In this document: piece by piece, positions 49,092-56,710 of the stretch
Numbering within the stretch: position 1 is the stretch's first letter
How the letters are laid out: every line of letters begins with the position of its first letter
Translations under genes and position numbers: made by a program
Assembly (NCBI GenBank): GCA_041166085.1
Contig: JBEEFP010000062.1
Span: forward strand, 9,632-73,631
DNA: 64,000 bases
Origin: JBEEFP01 sp041166085
GTDB taxonomy: Bacteria; Actinomycetota; Acidimicrobiia; Acidimicrobiales; JAFATL01
Reading direction: 5' to 3'
Notes under the pieces: model-generated
Databases searched by the model: none
What the model saw: only the letters and a program-made list of their open reading frames with translations
Told to the model about the DNA's origin: nothing

Positions 49092-51017
49092 TCAGGGCGC
49101 GTCGGCCGCGGCGGACGCGCCAGTGCGCTCGAGGTTCGCGGCCAACGCCGCGAGCGTGGCCGATGCAGTCGCGATCTGATTGGCGGTCGCCGAGACCTGG
49201 CGGCTGGTGTCGGCGAGCTGCTCCATGGTCTCGACGACCTGCGAGGTCGCCGATCGCTGCTGCTGGGTCGTCAAGCGCACCTGGGCGGTGCCGTCGGCGA
49301 CGGCGGCCAGCAGACCGAGCCCGGACTGCATCTGCTTGGCGCCCTTCTCCATGGCCATCACGGTGGCGTTGGTCTCCTCTTGGATGCCTTCGACGATCTC
49401 GGCAATTCCTGCCGCCGATGACTTCGAGCGCTCGGCCAGGCGGCGCACCTCGTCGGCCACCACCGCGAAGCCGCGTCCGCCTTCACCGGCACGGGCCGCC
49501 TCGATGGCGGCGTTGAGGGCCAGCAGGTTCGTCTGGTCGGCGATCTCGTTGATCAGGGCCAGGATGGCACCGATCTCGCTGACCCGGTCGGCGAGGGCAA
49601 CCGTGCGCTCGGCCGACGCGTCGATGTCGCCTTCCGCCTGCTCGAGGTTGCTGCGCGTCTCCGCCGCCTGCGCGGCCACGCCGTCGACGGTGTCGGCGAT
49701 CGAGGCTGAGGCGCGCGCCAGCTCCTCGGTGGTGGCCGACGCCTCGGTGACCGCCGCCGACTGCTCCGTCGTCGTCGCGGCAAGCTCGTCAGCAGCCGAG
49801 CGCAGCTGGGTCGCCGAGGAGCTCACCGCTTCACTCGCGGCGATGACCTGGCTCACCAGTGAGTCGAGGCTCTCGGCCATGGCGTTGAAGGAGGTGGCCA
49901 TCGCCCCCACCTCGTCGCGGCTCCGCACCGCAGCCCGGCTCCCCAGGTCGCCGCCGGCCAGGTGACCAGCTGCGTCACTCACTGCTCCGACGTTGCGGGA
50001 GATGCGCCGCGCGACCCAGAGGGTGAGGGCGACGGCGGCCACGAGGACGAGGAACACGGTGGTGAGCGCGAACTTCCGGCGGGCGAGGTCGCCGCTTCGC
50101 CGCGACCGCAACATCACGTCCTCCTGCTTGAACAACTCGGTCCACAAGCCGTTGTGGGCATCGATCGCCTCGCGGACGGCGGACGCGTAACCGGCAGGGT
50201 CGACGCTGACGCTCGTCGCGTCGATCACGGTCTTGGTGGTGTCCATCGCCCGGTTCAACTGGGGCGACAGCGCCGGCTCCAGGTCGTGGTTCTTGTTGAA
50301 GTGGACCGTCTCGGCGAACGCGGTCTGCAGGTCGGTCTTCAGGCCGTCGGCCTGGTAGGTGAGCAGCGCGGCCGAAGCGGCGAGGGTGGCCGCGTCGGCG
50401 CCCCCCTTCGCGCTCCCGGCCTTCCCGTCGACCAGCGCGCCGAGATTGCCGAGCTCGTCGATGATCTCCGGCTCCTTCAGGAGCAAGGCGTCCATGGCGT
50501 AGTAGGTGTCGAGGTCGGGGTCGAGAATGAGCTTCGAGGAGTCGCCCACGTGCGAGGTGAGGAGCCGAACGTCGGCGATCAGCGCCGTGTGCATCCGTTC
50601 GGCCGACCCAGGGTCACCCGCCAGCTTCACGCCTTCCCACGCCGCCCGCAGCCGCGACGGGATCGCCGACCCGCGCTTGCGGGCGTTCAGCGCCTCGCCC
50701 GTTGTCTGCAGCACGCCGCCGAGGTCGCGGTCGACAGCCAGCAGCGCGGCGAAGTCCTGATCGACGAGCGACTCCGTACGGCCGGCCTGCTCGGTGTTGC
50801 CCTCGCGCACCAAGGCGCGGTGGGACTCGAGGTGGATCAGCAGCTGGCTCACCGGCTGCAGATAGCGGTCGCCCCGGAGCTCCTGCTGGGCGAAGTCGAT
50901 CTTGATGTTCTCCTCGTTGACGAGGAAGTACGTCGTCACCACGAGCGGGATCATGAAGCTCAGGGCGATGGCCGCCAGCTTCATCCAGATCCGCGGCGTG
51001 ATCACCCAGGTGCGCAT
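49092..51017 (-). CDS. Methyl-accepting chemotaxis protein (WspA-like receptor)
   Basis: 641 residues. A first membrane helix (residues ~10-33, LAAIALSFMIPLVVTTYFL) and a second (FALTTVFLVLVAAVALTLWVA) bracket a large extracytoplasmic domain of about 290 residues, mostly helical with no Cache signature I can name. Then a HAMP and the signalling hairpin with tip NEIADQTNLLALNAAIEAARAGE (in part). No C-terminal CheR-tethering pentapeptide is present. The ATG at 51017 is the first start before the membrane anchor. It is the first gene of the operon. What it senses is unknown; in Wsp systems it is surface or envelope stress. Confidence 0.93.
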   Translation of the reverse strand: MRTWVITPRIWMKLAAIALSFMIPLVVTTYFLVNEENIKIDFAQQELRGDRYLQPVSQLLIHLESHRALVREGNTEQAGRTESLVDQDFAALLAVDRDLGGVLQTTGEALNARKRGSAIPSRLRAAWEGVKLAGDPGSAERMHTALIADVRLLTSHVGDSSKLILDPDLDTYYAMDALLLKEPEIIDELGNLGALVDGKAGSAKGGADAATLAASAALLTYQADGLKTDLQTAFAETVHFNKNHDLEPALSPQLNRAMDTTKTVIDATSVSVDPAGYASAVREAIDAHNGLWTELFKQEDVMLRSRRSGDLARRKFALTTVFLVLVAAVALTLWVARRISRNVGAVSDAAGHLAGGDLGSRAAVRSRDEVGAMATSFNAMAESLDSLVSQVIAASEAVSSSATQLRSAADELAATTTEQSAAVTEASATTEELARASASIADTVDGVAAQAAETRSNLEQAEGDIDASAERTVALADRVSEIGAILALINEIADQTNLLALNAAIEAARAGEGGRGFAVVADEVRRLAERSKSSAAGIAEIVEGIQEETNATVMAMEKGAKQMQSGLGLLAAVADGTAQVRLTTQQQRSATSQVVETMEQLADTSRQVSATANQIATASATLAALAANLERTGASAAADAP

Positions 51018-51230
51018 GGCCCCCAAAGGTACGGCCAGTCGGTGGGCCGCGGCGGGACGCTTCGGAGGCCCTCCGCCAAGCCACCGCCGCGAAGTGGGGC
51101 CTGTTGTGCCCGATGTGCCGGGTTTCCACCCCCGCTTCTCTGCACAGGTTTCCGCGTCGGGGCGACGAGGCGCCGCCACCGGGACCGGGTGCACTGGGGC
51201 GCAGCCGGATGTCCGTCCATCGCGCCGCGA

Positions 51231-52745
51231 TCAACGGACGCGGTACCGCGTCCGAGGGGCACGTCGCTTGCGCGCGACCTCGGCGGCAACCCGGTTCGGC
51301 AGCGTGCGACAGTCCACCGGCTTGAGCAGGTAGTCGTCCGCGCCGGCGCGGAAGGCGGCCGCCTTGTCGAATGACCCGCCGCCCGCCGTCAGGAGTATCA
51401 GGGCGCAACGGTCGAGCTCGCGGTCAGATCTGACCGCGCGGCAGACGTCGATGCCATCGAGACCCGGCATGTCGAGGTCGAGCACTGCACAGTCCGGCCG
51501 CATCTCGCGTATGAGCGCGAGCGCGTCGTCCCCCCGGGCCGCCTCCCGTACCTCGAAGCCGGCCGCGGCCAGGCTGATCCGCACAAGGGTGCGAATGACG
51601 GCCGCGTCGTCGGCCACCACCACGCGATCCGCGCCGAACGAGGGGCGATCCACCGGCGCCGAACCCGTCCGCTCCCGCATGAAGTCACCGATCTGCTCCG
51701 GCCGCCCCGGAGGGCACAGGAGGAAGCCCTGGCCCTTGTCACATCCCATCAACCGGAGGGCGTCGAGCTGTTCTTGGGTCTCGATGCCTTCGGCGACGAC
51801 ACCGAAGCCCATGGCGCCGGCGATGCCGATCACGGCGGCCGCGATCACGCCGCCGGCGGGATCGACACCCAGCCCGCTCACGAAGGACCGGTCGATCTTG
51901 ACGATGTCGATGGGATAGGCCTGCAGGTACGCGAGCGACGAGTACCCGGTGCCGAAGTCGTCGATGAGCAGCCCGACGCCGAGGGTCTTGAGCTCATCGA
52001 GGATCCGCGCCGTCTCGTCCGGGTCCCCCATCGCGACCGTCTCGGTGATCTCGATCCCGAGGGCCTGCGGAGGCAGGCCGGTTCGATCGAGCGCGCCTCT
52101 GACCGTTGCGCACAGGTCGTCGTTGAACTGGACCGCCGACACGTTGACGCAGACGGGGACCAGCAAGCCCGGCATCTCCTGTCGCCAGGCCGCCATCTGA
52201 CGCAGCGCCTGCTCCAGGACCCACGCCCCGAGCTCGACGATGAAGCCGGTCTCCTCTGCCACAGGGATGAAGTCGACCGGCGACACGGCCCCCGCCGGGT
52301 CGTCCCACCGCAGCAGCGCTTCGACGCCGGTCACCGTGCCCAGGCTGAGCGACACCTTGGGCTGGTACACCAAGCGGAACTCGCGCGCCGCCAGTGCGTT
52401 TGCCATGCGGTGGCTCTGCTTCGTCAGCTCCTCCTGGTGGCTGCTCGAGAGACGCTCGCGCTCGGCATGCACGCCGAGCTCCACCCGTGCCACTTCGAGC
52501 GCGGTCGCCCCATCGCGGAACGCGCGCAGGCGGAGGACGAAGACCAGGGCCACCACGGGGACGGTCAGGAGGACGACGCCGGCGAGCAGCTCGGCCCGCT
52601 CGACCGCCTCGCCGACGACTGGCTCGCGCCACACCAGCACGAACGCGACCGCGGCGATGGTGCTCTGCATCGCGAGCACTGCGAGCAGCACCCGACGCGG
52701 GGGCGCGACGGCGCTGTTGCGTCCCTGTCCCCCGTTGCGGTTCAT
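51231..52745 (-). CDS. EAL-REC c-di-GMP phosphodiesterase, membrane anchored
   Basis: 504 residues. Two hydrophobic segments (residues ~18-40 and ~52-73) anchor the N-terminus. An EAL domain follows with EALLRW at 142, the metal-site IDDFGTGYSSL and AEGIETQEQL, indicating an active phosphodiesterase. The C-terminus is a receiver (VVADDAAVIRTL, VLDLDMPGLDG, YLLKPVD). It lies directly upstream of the chemosensory operon on the same strand, with 213 bp between, and may be phosphorylated by the same CheA, opposing the REC-GGDEF output. This is inference. Confidence 0.92.
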   Translation of the reverse strand: MNRNGGQGRNSAVAPPRRVLLAVLAMQSTIAAVAFVLVWREPVVGEAVERAELLAGVVLLTVPVVALVFVLRLRAFRDGATALEVARVELGVHAERERLSSSHQEELTKQSHRMANALAAREFRLVYQPKVSLSLGTVTGVEALLRWDDPAGAVSPVDFIPVAEETGFIVELGAWVLEQALRQMAAWRQEMPGLLVPVCVNVSAVQFNDDLCATVRGALDRTGLPPQALGIEITETVAMGDPDETARILDELKTLGVGLLIDDFGTGYSSLAYLQAYPIDIVKIDRSFVSGLGVDPAGGVIAAAVIGIAGAMGFGVVAEGIETQEQLDALRLMGCDKGQGFLLCPPGRPEQIGDFMRERTGSAPVDRPSFGADRVVVADDAAVIRTLVRISLAAAGFEVREAARGDDALALIREMRPDCAVLDLDMPGLDGIDVCRAVRSDRELDRCALILLTAGGGSFDKAAAFRAGADDYLLKPVDCRTLPNRVAAEVARKRRAPRTRYRVR

Positions 52746-53053
52746 CGTCCAGCCGCACCGTGCAGGGCTGGTCCGTCGGGCGAGCCCGGCGGGGGGCCTC
52801 GCCCGGCGAGGTGGCCTCGAAGGCCCTGGGCCCTCATCACGTGACCACGGGCCGCCAGGTCCGCACCGTCGAGACGCCCTCGGTGCTGCACGACGACCAC
52901 CGCTTCCTTTGGCCCGCGTTCTGGGCCGGCGCTCGGCTCGGCCGGCCCTCGTCGGCGTGCTCCGCCGAGGCAGGATCTGGTAGCACTATACCGCATCAGA
53001 GTTTTAGTACAAGATGCTTGACCGACGCTTTGGCCGTTGCTAAAAGAGGAGTC
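52746..53053. other. Divergent intergenic region with AT-rich promoter
   Basis: 308 nt with no credible gene. Most is G+C-rich, but 52978-53045 is sharply AT-richer and contains TAGCACTATA and an inverted repeat CAAGATGCTTG at 53010-53020. An AAAGAGGAG ribosome binding site follows just before the small HTH gene. This is the likely promoter of that gene. Confidence 0.6.
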
Positions 53054-53389
53054 GTGCGCGAGGAGCTCGCCGACGGGACCCTGGTGGTCGAGGTGCGGCG
53101 GCTGATCGAAACCGCTGCGGTGGAACGCCTGGGCTGGATCCGCGCCAACGCTCGCACCGCCATGGCCGCCAGCAGGCAGGACGCGGTCACCATCTCCGCG
53201 CTCACCGGGATCGCGGTCGGCACGGTGCGGGGCTTCCTCGAACAGCGCGACACCTCGATCACCAATGTCATGTTGATCGCGCTCGGGCTTGGCCTGGGCG
53301 TCGCCGATCTGGAGCGGCCGCCGGTCGACTTCAGCGAGCTCCTGCGCCTGCGCCGCGCCCCGCGATCGGGCCACGCAGTCCCCGACTGA
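53054..53389 (+). CDS. Small Xre/Cro-like HTH protein, paralog 1
   Basis: 111 residues. The N-terminal half is a helical segment (LIETAAVERLGWIRANARTAM), and the second half resembles a Cro/Xre helix-turn-helix: VTISALTGIAVGTVRGFLEQRDTSITNVMLIALGLGLGVADLE (core SALTGIAVGTVRGFLEQR). It is highly similar to the protein at 55147-55476 along its whole length. The GTG start follows GAGGAG at the correct spacing. It probably represses its own promoter through the inverted repeat upstream. The partner is the PAS gene 14 nt downstream. Confidence 0.75.
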   Translation: MREELADGTLVVEVRRLIETAAVERLGWIRANARTAMAASRQDAVTISALTGIAVGTVRGFLEQRDTSITNVMLIALGLGLGVADLERPPVDFSELLRLRRAPRSGHAVPD

Positions 53390-53403
53390 TCCCCGACGAG
53401 GCC

Positions 53404-53805
53404 GTGGTCGGAGAACACACAGGCGGACTCGATCGCCACCAGGAGACGATCACTGGAACGGCTGAATCGCTGCTCACCTTCGAGAACGCCGCCCTGCCGC
53501 TGACGGTGGTGTGTCCGGCGGGGAAGATCGTGATGGCGAATCGGGCCATGCGGAACCTGCTCCGCTACGAGTTCAGCGACCTGGTGGGCCGGTCCATGTA
53601 CGACGTGGTCGCCGATCCCGACGAGTTCAAGGGGGTGTGGGAGGAGCGCCTGCGCGGCGTGCCGCGGGTGACTCCCGAGCGACCAGTCCGGCTCCGCACC
53701 GGTGACGGCACGGAGATCACCGTGCGGGCGTCGAGCACCCTCGTCACCGACAGCCAGGGAACGATCCGCTACATCGTGGCCAGGGCGGTCGCCGAACCGC
53801 GCTGA
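53404..53805 (+). CDS. Stand-alone single-PAS protein, paralog 2
   Basis: 133 residues: one PAS domain (ESLLTFENAALPLTVVCPAGKIVMANRAMRNLLRYEFSDLVGRSMYDVV, core NRAMRNLLRYEFSDLVG) with a C-terminal IRYIVARAVAEP strand. It is a paralog of the proteins at 38366 and 53816. There is no output domain. It follows the small HTH gene by 14 nt and is likely co-transcribed, forming an HTH + sensor pair. The start is GTG at 53404. Confidence 0.85.
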   Translation: MVGEHTGGLDRHQETITGTAESLLTFENAALPLTVVCPAGKIVMANRAMRNLLRYEFSDLVGRSMYDVVADPDEFKGVWEERLRGVPRVTPERPVRLRTGDGTEITVRASSTLVTDSQGTIRYIVARAVAEPR

Positions 53806-53815
53806 CCGAGACAGA

Positions 53816-54184
53816 TCACCTGGCGATCGCCCGCGAGATGATGAGTCGGGCGGCGCCGTCCTCGTCCGGCACGACGACTGCTGCGGCGCTCACCTTCACA
53901 CCGGACCCGTCGCGCCGGACGAGCTCCGCTGGGTGCTCCGTGGCGCCGCCGGTCTCGATCAGCCTTCGCCAACGCTCCCGTGAGGCGCCGAGGTCCGCGC
54001 TGAGGCTCCAGATCTCCTGGCCGACGAGCTCGACCGGGCCGTACCCCAGGAGCTCCCGGAGGGCTCGGTTCGCCATCCTGATCGTGCCGTCGGGCGAGGC
54101 GACCACGAGCGGGAGGGGCGCGTTCTCCAGCGTAAGGATGGCGTCAGCCTGGGCGCCGATGTCGCCCGGAAATGGTTCGTCCAC
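53816..54184 (-). CDS. Stand-alone single-PAS protein, paralog 3
   Basis: 122 residues: one PAS domain (DAILTLENAPLPLVVASPDGTIRMANRALRELLGYGPVELVG, core NRALRELLGYGPVELVG) ending AARLIISRAIAR. It is the third stand-alone PAS of the window and converges with the second one, 10 nt between stops. The start is GTG at 54184. The region between its start and the HTH-MEDS gene carries several palindromic or repeated short motifs. Confidence 0.85.
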   Translation of the reverse strand: MDEPFPGDIGAQADAILTLENAPLPLVVASPDGTIRMANRALRELLGYGPVELVGQEIWSLSADLGASRERWRRLIETGGATEHPAELVRRDGSGVKVSAAAVVVPDEDGAARLIISRAIAR

Positions 54185-54226
54185 GTGTCACGGTCTCCTG
54201 CTGGGCGGTGCACCCATACTAGTCAC

Positions 54227-54264
54227 ATGACAGTGTCATTTGACAGCACCGCATTGACAGCACC
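54227..54264 (+). promoter_or_regulatory. Palindrome and direct repeats in divergent promoter region
   Basis: ATGACAGTGTCAT (54227-54239) is a perfect palindrome with one central base. It is followed by two exact copies of TTGACAGCACC (54240-54250 and 54254-54264), and TTGACA matches a -35 element. This is the probable operator-promoter of the HTH-MEDS gene and perhaps of the divergent PAS gene. Confidence 0.55.
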
Positions 54265-54314
54265 TGCCGCGTCAGGGCGGTACCATGGGCCCTCGACAGA
54301 GGAGCAGAGCGCCT

Positions 54315-55070
54315 ATGGCGGTTGAGGCGGCGTCGGTGGGAACGGCATTGCGGGCCGCTCGCGAGCTGCGCGGCTGGAGCCGCGAGGAGCTCGCGTACCG
54401 CTCCGGTGTGAGCTGGTCGGCCATCGCGCAGATCGAAGCCGGGCGGCGTCGGGACATCAGGCTGAGCAGCCTCTCCGCCCTCGCCGCCGCCCTCGAGGTC
54501 ACCCTCGACCGGGTGGCCGGCGTGGCTCCGCGTCGAGCACCCGGCCTGGAGCACAACGTGCTCGTCTTCGGCAGTGACGACGAGCTCGTGCGCGGCGCGG
54601 TGCCGTTCATGACCGAAGGACTCGAGCGATCACAGCGGGTGCTGGCGGTGACCAGCAAGCCGCGCTTCGAAGTGCTCCGCGACGCTCTCGGGGAACGCGG
54701 CAACGACGTCGAGTTCCGCGACGCGCCGGTCTGGTACCCCTCGCCCCAGGCCGCTCTCGCCGGCTACCGAGCCTTGTTCGACGAGAGCGAGGCGACGGGC
54801 GTCCCGCGAACGCGCATCGTCGGCGAGCTGGTGCTCGACGGGCTGTCGTTCGCCGAGACGCAGGTCTGGGCGCGGTACGAGTCCCTCGTGAACCTGCAGT
54901 TCGCTTCCGCCGCTGCGAGCTACATCTGCCTCTACGACACTCGAACGTTGCCGGCCGAGGTCATCGCTGCCGCGAAGCACACGCACCCCGACGCCATCGA
55001 AGGCGACGGCGCGCGCACCAATCCGCTCTACCGGGCCCCCGAGGACTACCTGTTGGAGCCCGCCCGCTGA
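54315..55070 (+). CDS. HTH (Xre) plus MEDS-domain sensor protein
   Basis: 251 residues. The N-terminal Xre-type HTH is LRAARELRGWSREELAYRSGVSWSAIAQIEAGRRRD (core SREELAYRSGVSWSAIAQIE). The rest matches a MEDS (DcmR-like sensory) domain: HNVLVFGSDDELVRGAVPFMTEGLERSQRVLAV, then RTRIVGELVLDGLSFAETQVWARYESLVN. MEDS domains are thought to bind a small ligand related to C1 or hydrocarbon metabolism. The ATG at 54315 has an AGAGGAG site. Direct repeats and a palindrome upstream suggest autoregulation. Confidence 0.88.
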   Translation: MAVEAASVGTALRAARELRGWSREELAYRSGVSWSAIAQIEAGRRRDIRLSSLSALAAALEVTLDRVAGVAPRRAPGLEHNVLVFGSDDELVRGAVPFMTEGLERSQRVLAVTSKPRFEVLRDALGERGNDVEFRDAPVWYPSPQAALAGYRALFDESEATGVPRTRIVGELVLDGLSFAETQVWARYESLVNLQFASAAASYICLYDTRTLPAEVIAAAKHTHPDAIEGDGARTNPLYRAPEDYLLEPAR

Positions 55071-55146
55071 GGCCAGTGGTCGACGGGTGCCGGTCCGCCG
55101 CCGGAGACAGCTCGAGATGGATGTGCGGCTGAGGTCCTCGCCGGAA

Positions 55147-55476
55147 TCAGTCGGGCCGCGCCGGGTGGACCGAGCGGCGCTGTTCGAGCAGCGACGCGAA
55201 TTCCTCCGGGGAGCGCTCGAGGTCGCCGAGGGCGAGGCCCAGAGCTATGGCGATGAGCACCACGTTCGTGATCGACGTGTCCCGCTGCTCGAGGAAGCCC
55301 TTGACGGTGCCGACCGCGATGCCGGTGAGCGCCGAGAGCGTGACCGCGTCCTGGCGGGTGGCGGACATCACCGTGCGAGCGTTGGCCCGGATCCAACCGA
55401 GACGCTCGACCGCCGCCGTCTCGATGAGCCTGCGCACCTCGATGACGAGGGTTCCGTCGGCCAGCTGCTCGCGCAC
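55147..55476 (-). CDS. Small Xre/Cro-like HTH protein, paralog 2
   Basis: 109 residues, closely similar to the protein at 53054-53389: REQLADGTLVIEVRRLIETA, ERLGWIRANARTVMS, SALTGIAVGTVKGFLEQR and a shared ending up to GDLERS. Both start with GTG and have a G-rich ribosome binding site. It is divergent from the PAS-LuxR gene that begins the KaiC operon region, with shared promoter DNA containing an inverted repeat (CAAG-N5-CTTG) like that before paralog 1. It may regulate the KaiC/c-di-GMP operon. Confidence 0.75.
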   Translation of the reverse strand: MREQLADGTLVIEVRRLIETAAVERLGWIRANARTVMSATRQDAVTLSALTGIAVGTVKGFLEQRDTSITNVVLIAIALGLALGDLERSPEEFASLLEQRRSVHPARPD

Positions 55477-55506
55477 ACCCCCCACCCTAGCAATTGGCAG
55501 ATTCTT

Positions 55507-55519
55507 CAAGCAAATCTTG
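55507..55519. promoter_or_regulatory. CAAG-N5-CTTG inverted repeat between HTH and PAS-LuxR genes
   Basis: CAAGCAAATCTTG lies in an AT-rich promoter region shared by the two divergent genes. A related CAAG-N3-CTTG repeat lies before the HTH paralog at 53010-53020. Both are followed by GCC-(A/G)-TTGCTA before the HTH start, so it is a candidate autoregulatory operator. Confidence 0.5.
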
Positions 55520-55568
55520 TGGCACTATTATGGTTGAACAAGTTGTGGGGGAAAGGGCGCCGCAGCGC

Positions 55569-56633
55569 ATGGAACGAAGTTCGGCGCCAGAGTCACTCGG
55601 ACATCTGGGGCAGGCGATCGCCGCATCTCCCATCCCGCTGTTCGTGTGCAACCTGACGGATCAACGCATCGTGCTGGCGAACAGCGCGGCTGCCGAGCTC
55701 TTCGGCCTCGCGTCGTCAGCGATGATCGGGAGTCCGGCCAGTCAGCTGTGGGACGCACCGTCCGCCCCGCGCAGCACGAACGCCATCTCCGCGCTCCTGA
55801 CCGGCGCGGTCGACAGCTACCGGGCCCACAGAACGATCCGCACCCCTGACGGCCCCTTGTCGGTCTCGGTGTGGGCCCGCACGCTCGTGGTCGAGGAGGG
55901 CTCCGTCGCGGTCACCATCGTGCTGCCGGCCGCGGACCCCGGCATCGCAGAGAGCCTGATCGAGACCTACTTCGGCCCCGACACCACCAACCTCGCGGTC
56001 GGGACGATCGACAGCGATGGGCGCGTCACGGAGATCACCGCGAACAGCGAAGATGTGCTCGGACTTCCACGCGAGGAGGTCGCGGGCTCCGAGCTGGCGA
56101 GCCTGGTTCACCCCGAGGACGTGGATCGGCTCATGAGCGCCCTCCGCGACGCTGCGGAGTCCTCCCAGGAGCGCGTCGTCGACGTGCGGCTGCGGCATCC
56201 GGACCGGGGTTGGAGCGACGTCCGTTGCCTGACGCTCTCGACCCCGCCGGACCACCCCGTCCGGCTGGCGCTGACGCCGGTGCGTCCGCCCGGCGATCGC
56301 CCGACGCGTCCGCAGTCAGATGTCGCCGACCTGGAGTGCCAAGTGCTGCGCGTCGCAGCCGAGCTCCACGCTGCGACACTGCACGGCCGCGGGCCGCTGG
56401 CGGCCGAGGGCACGCACTACCCGGCTCTCGAGGCCCTGCCGCCTCGCCAGCGAGAGATCGTCGACCGGCTCCTGCAAGGCGATCGGGTGCCCACGATCGC
56501 CGCCGCCATGTATCTGAGCCAGAGCACGGTACGCAATCATCTGTCCAAGGTGTTCAAGTGCTTCGGCGTCGGGTCGCAGCCGGAGCTCCTGTCGCTGCTC
56601 CGGACCGAGCGAAGCGACAATCCGCACAACTGA
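55569..56633 (+). CDS. PAS-PAS-LuxR HTH transcriptional regulator
   Basis: About 354 residues. The first PAS region is LGQAIAASPIPLFVCNLTDQRIVLANSAAAELFG; a second PAS begins near VGTIDSDGRVTEITANSEDVLG. The C-terminal LuxR/GerE helix-turn-helix is LPPRQREIVDRLLQGDRVPTIAAAMYLSQSTVRNHLSKVFKCFG (core TIAAAMYLSQSTVRNHLSKV). It has no receiver domain, so the PAS domains are the sensors. It lies 77 bp before the first gene of the GGDEF-EAL/KaiC operon and may activate it. The ATG at 55569 has a GGGGGAAAGGG site; an ATG at 55530 is the alternative. Confidence 0.9.
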   Translation: MERSSAPESLGHLGQAIAASPIPLFVCNLTDQRIVLANSAAAELFGLASSAMIGSPASQLWDAPSAPRSTNAISALLTGAVDSYRAHRTIRTPDGPLSVSVWARTLVVEEGSVAVTIVLPAADPGIAESLIETYFGPDTTNLAVGTIDSDGRVTEITANSEDVLGLPREEVAGSELASLVHPEDVDRLMSALRDAAESSQERVVDVRLRHPDRGWSDVRCLTLSTPPDHPVRLALTPVRPPGDRPTRPQSDVADLECQVLRVAAELHAATLHGRGPLAAEGTHYPALEALPPRQREIVDRLLQGDRVPTIAAAMYLSQSTVRNHLSKVFKCFGVGSQPELLSLLRTERSDNPHN

Positions 56634-56710
56634 CCCGTTCGACAGCAGGGTTTCTGAAGACAGGACAATCTGTCTATCGCCTCGACGCTCTCCGCGGTCG
56701 ACGGGCAGAC

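Noticed and set aside
53054..53805. HTH plus PAS pair as a toxin-antitoxin module
   Set aside because: Neither protein has a toxin fold; a PAS sensor with an HTH regulator explains the arrangement better.
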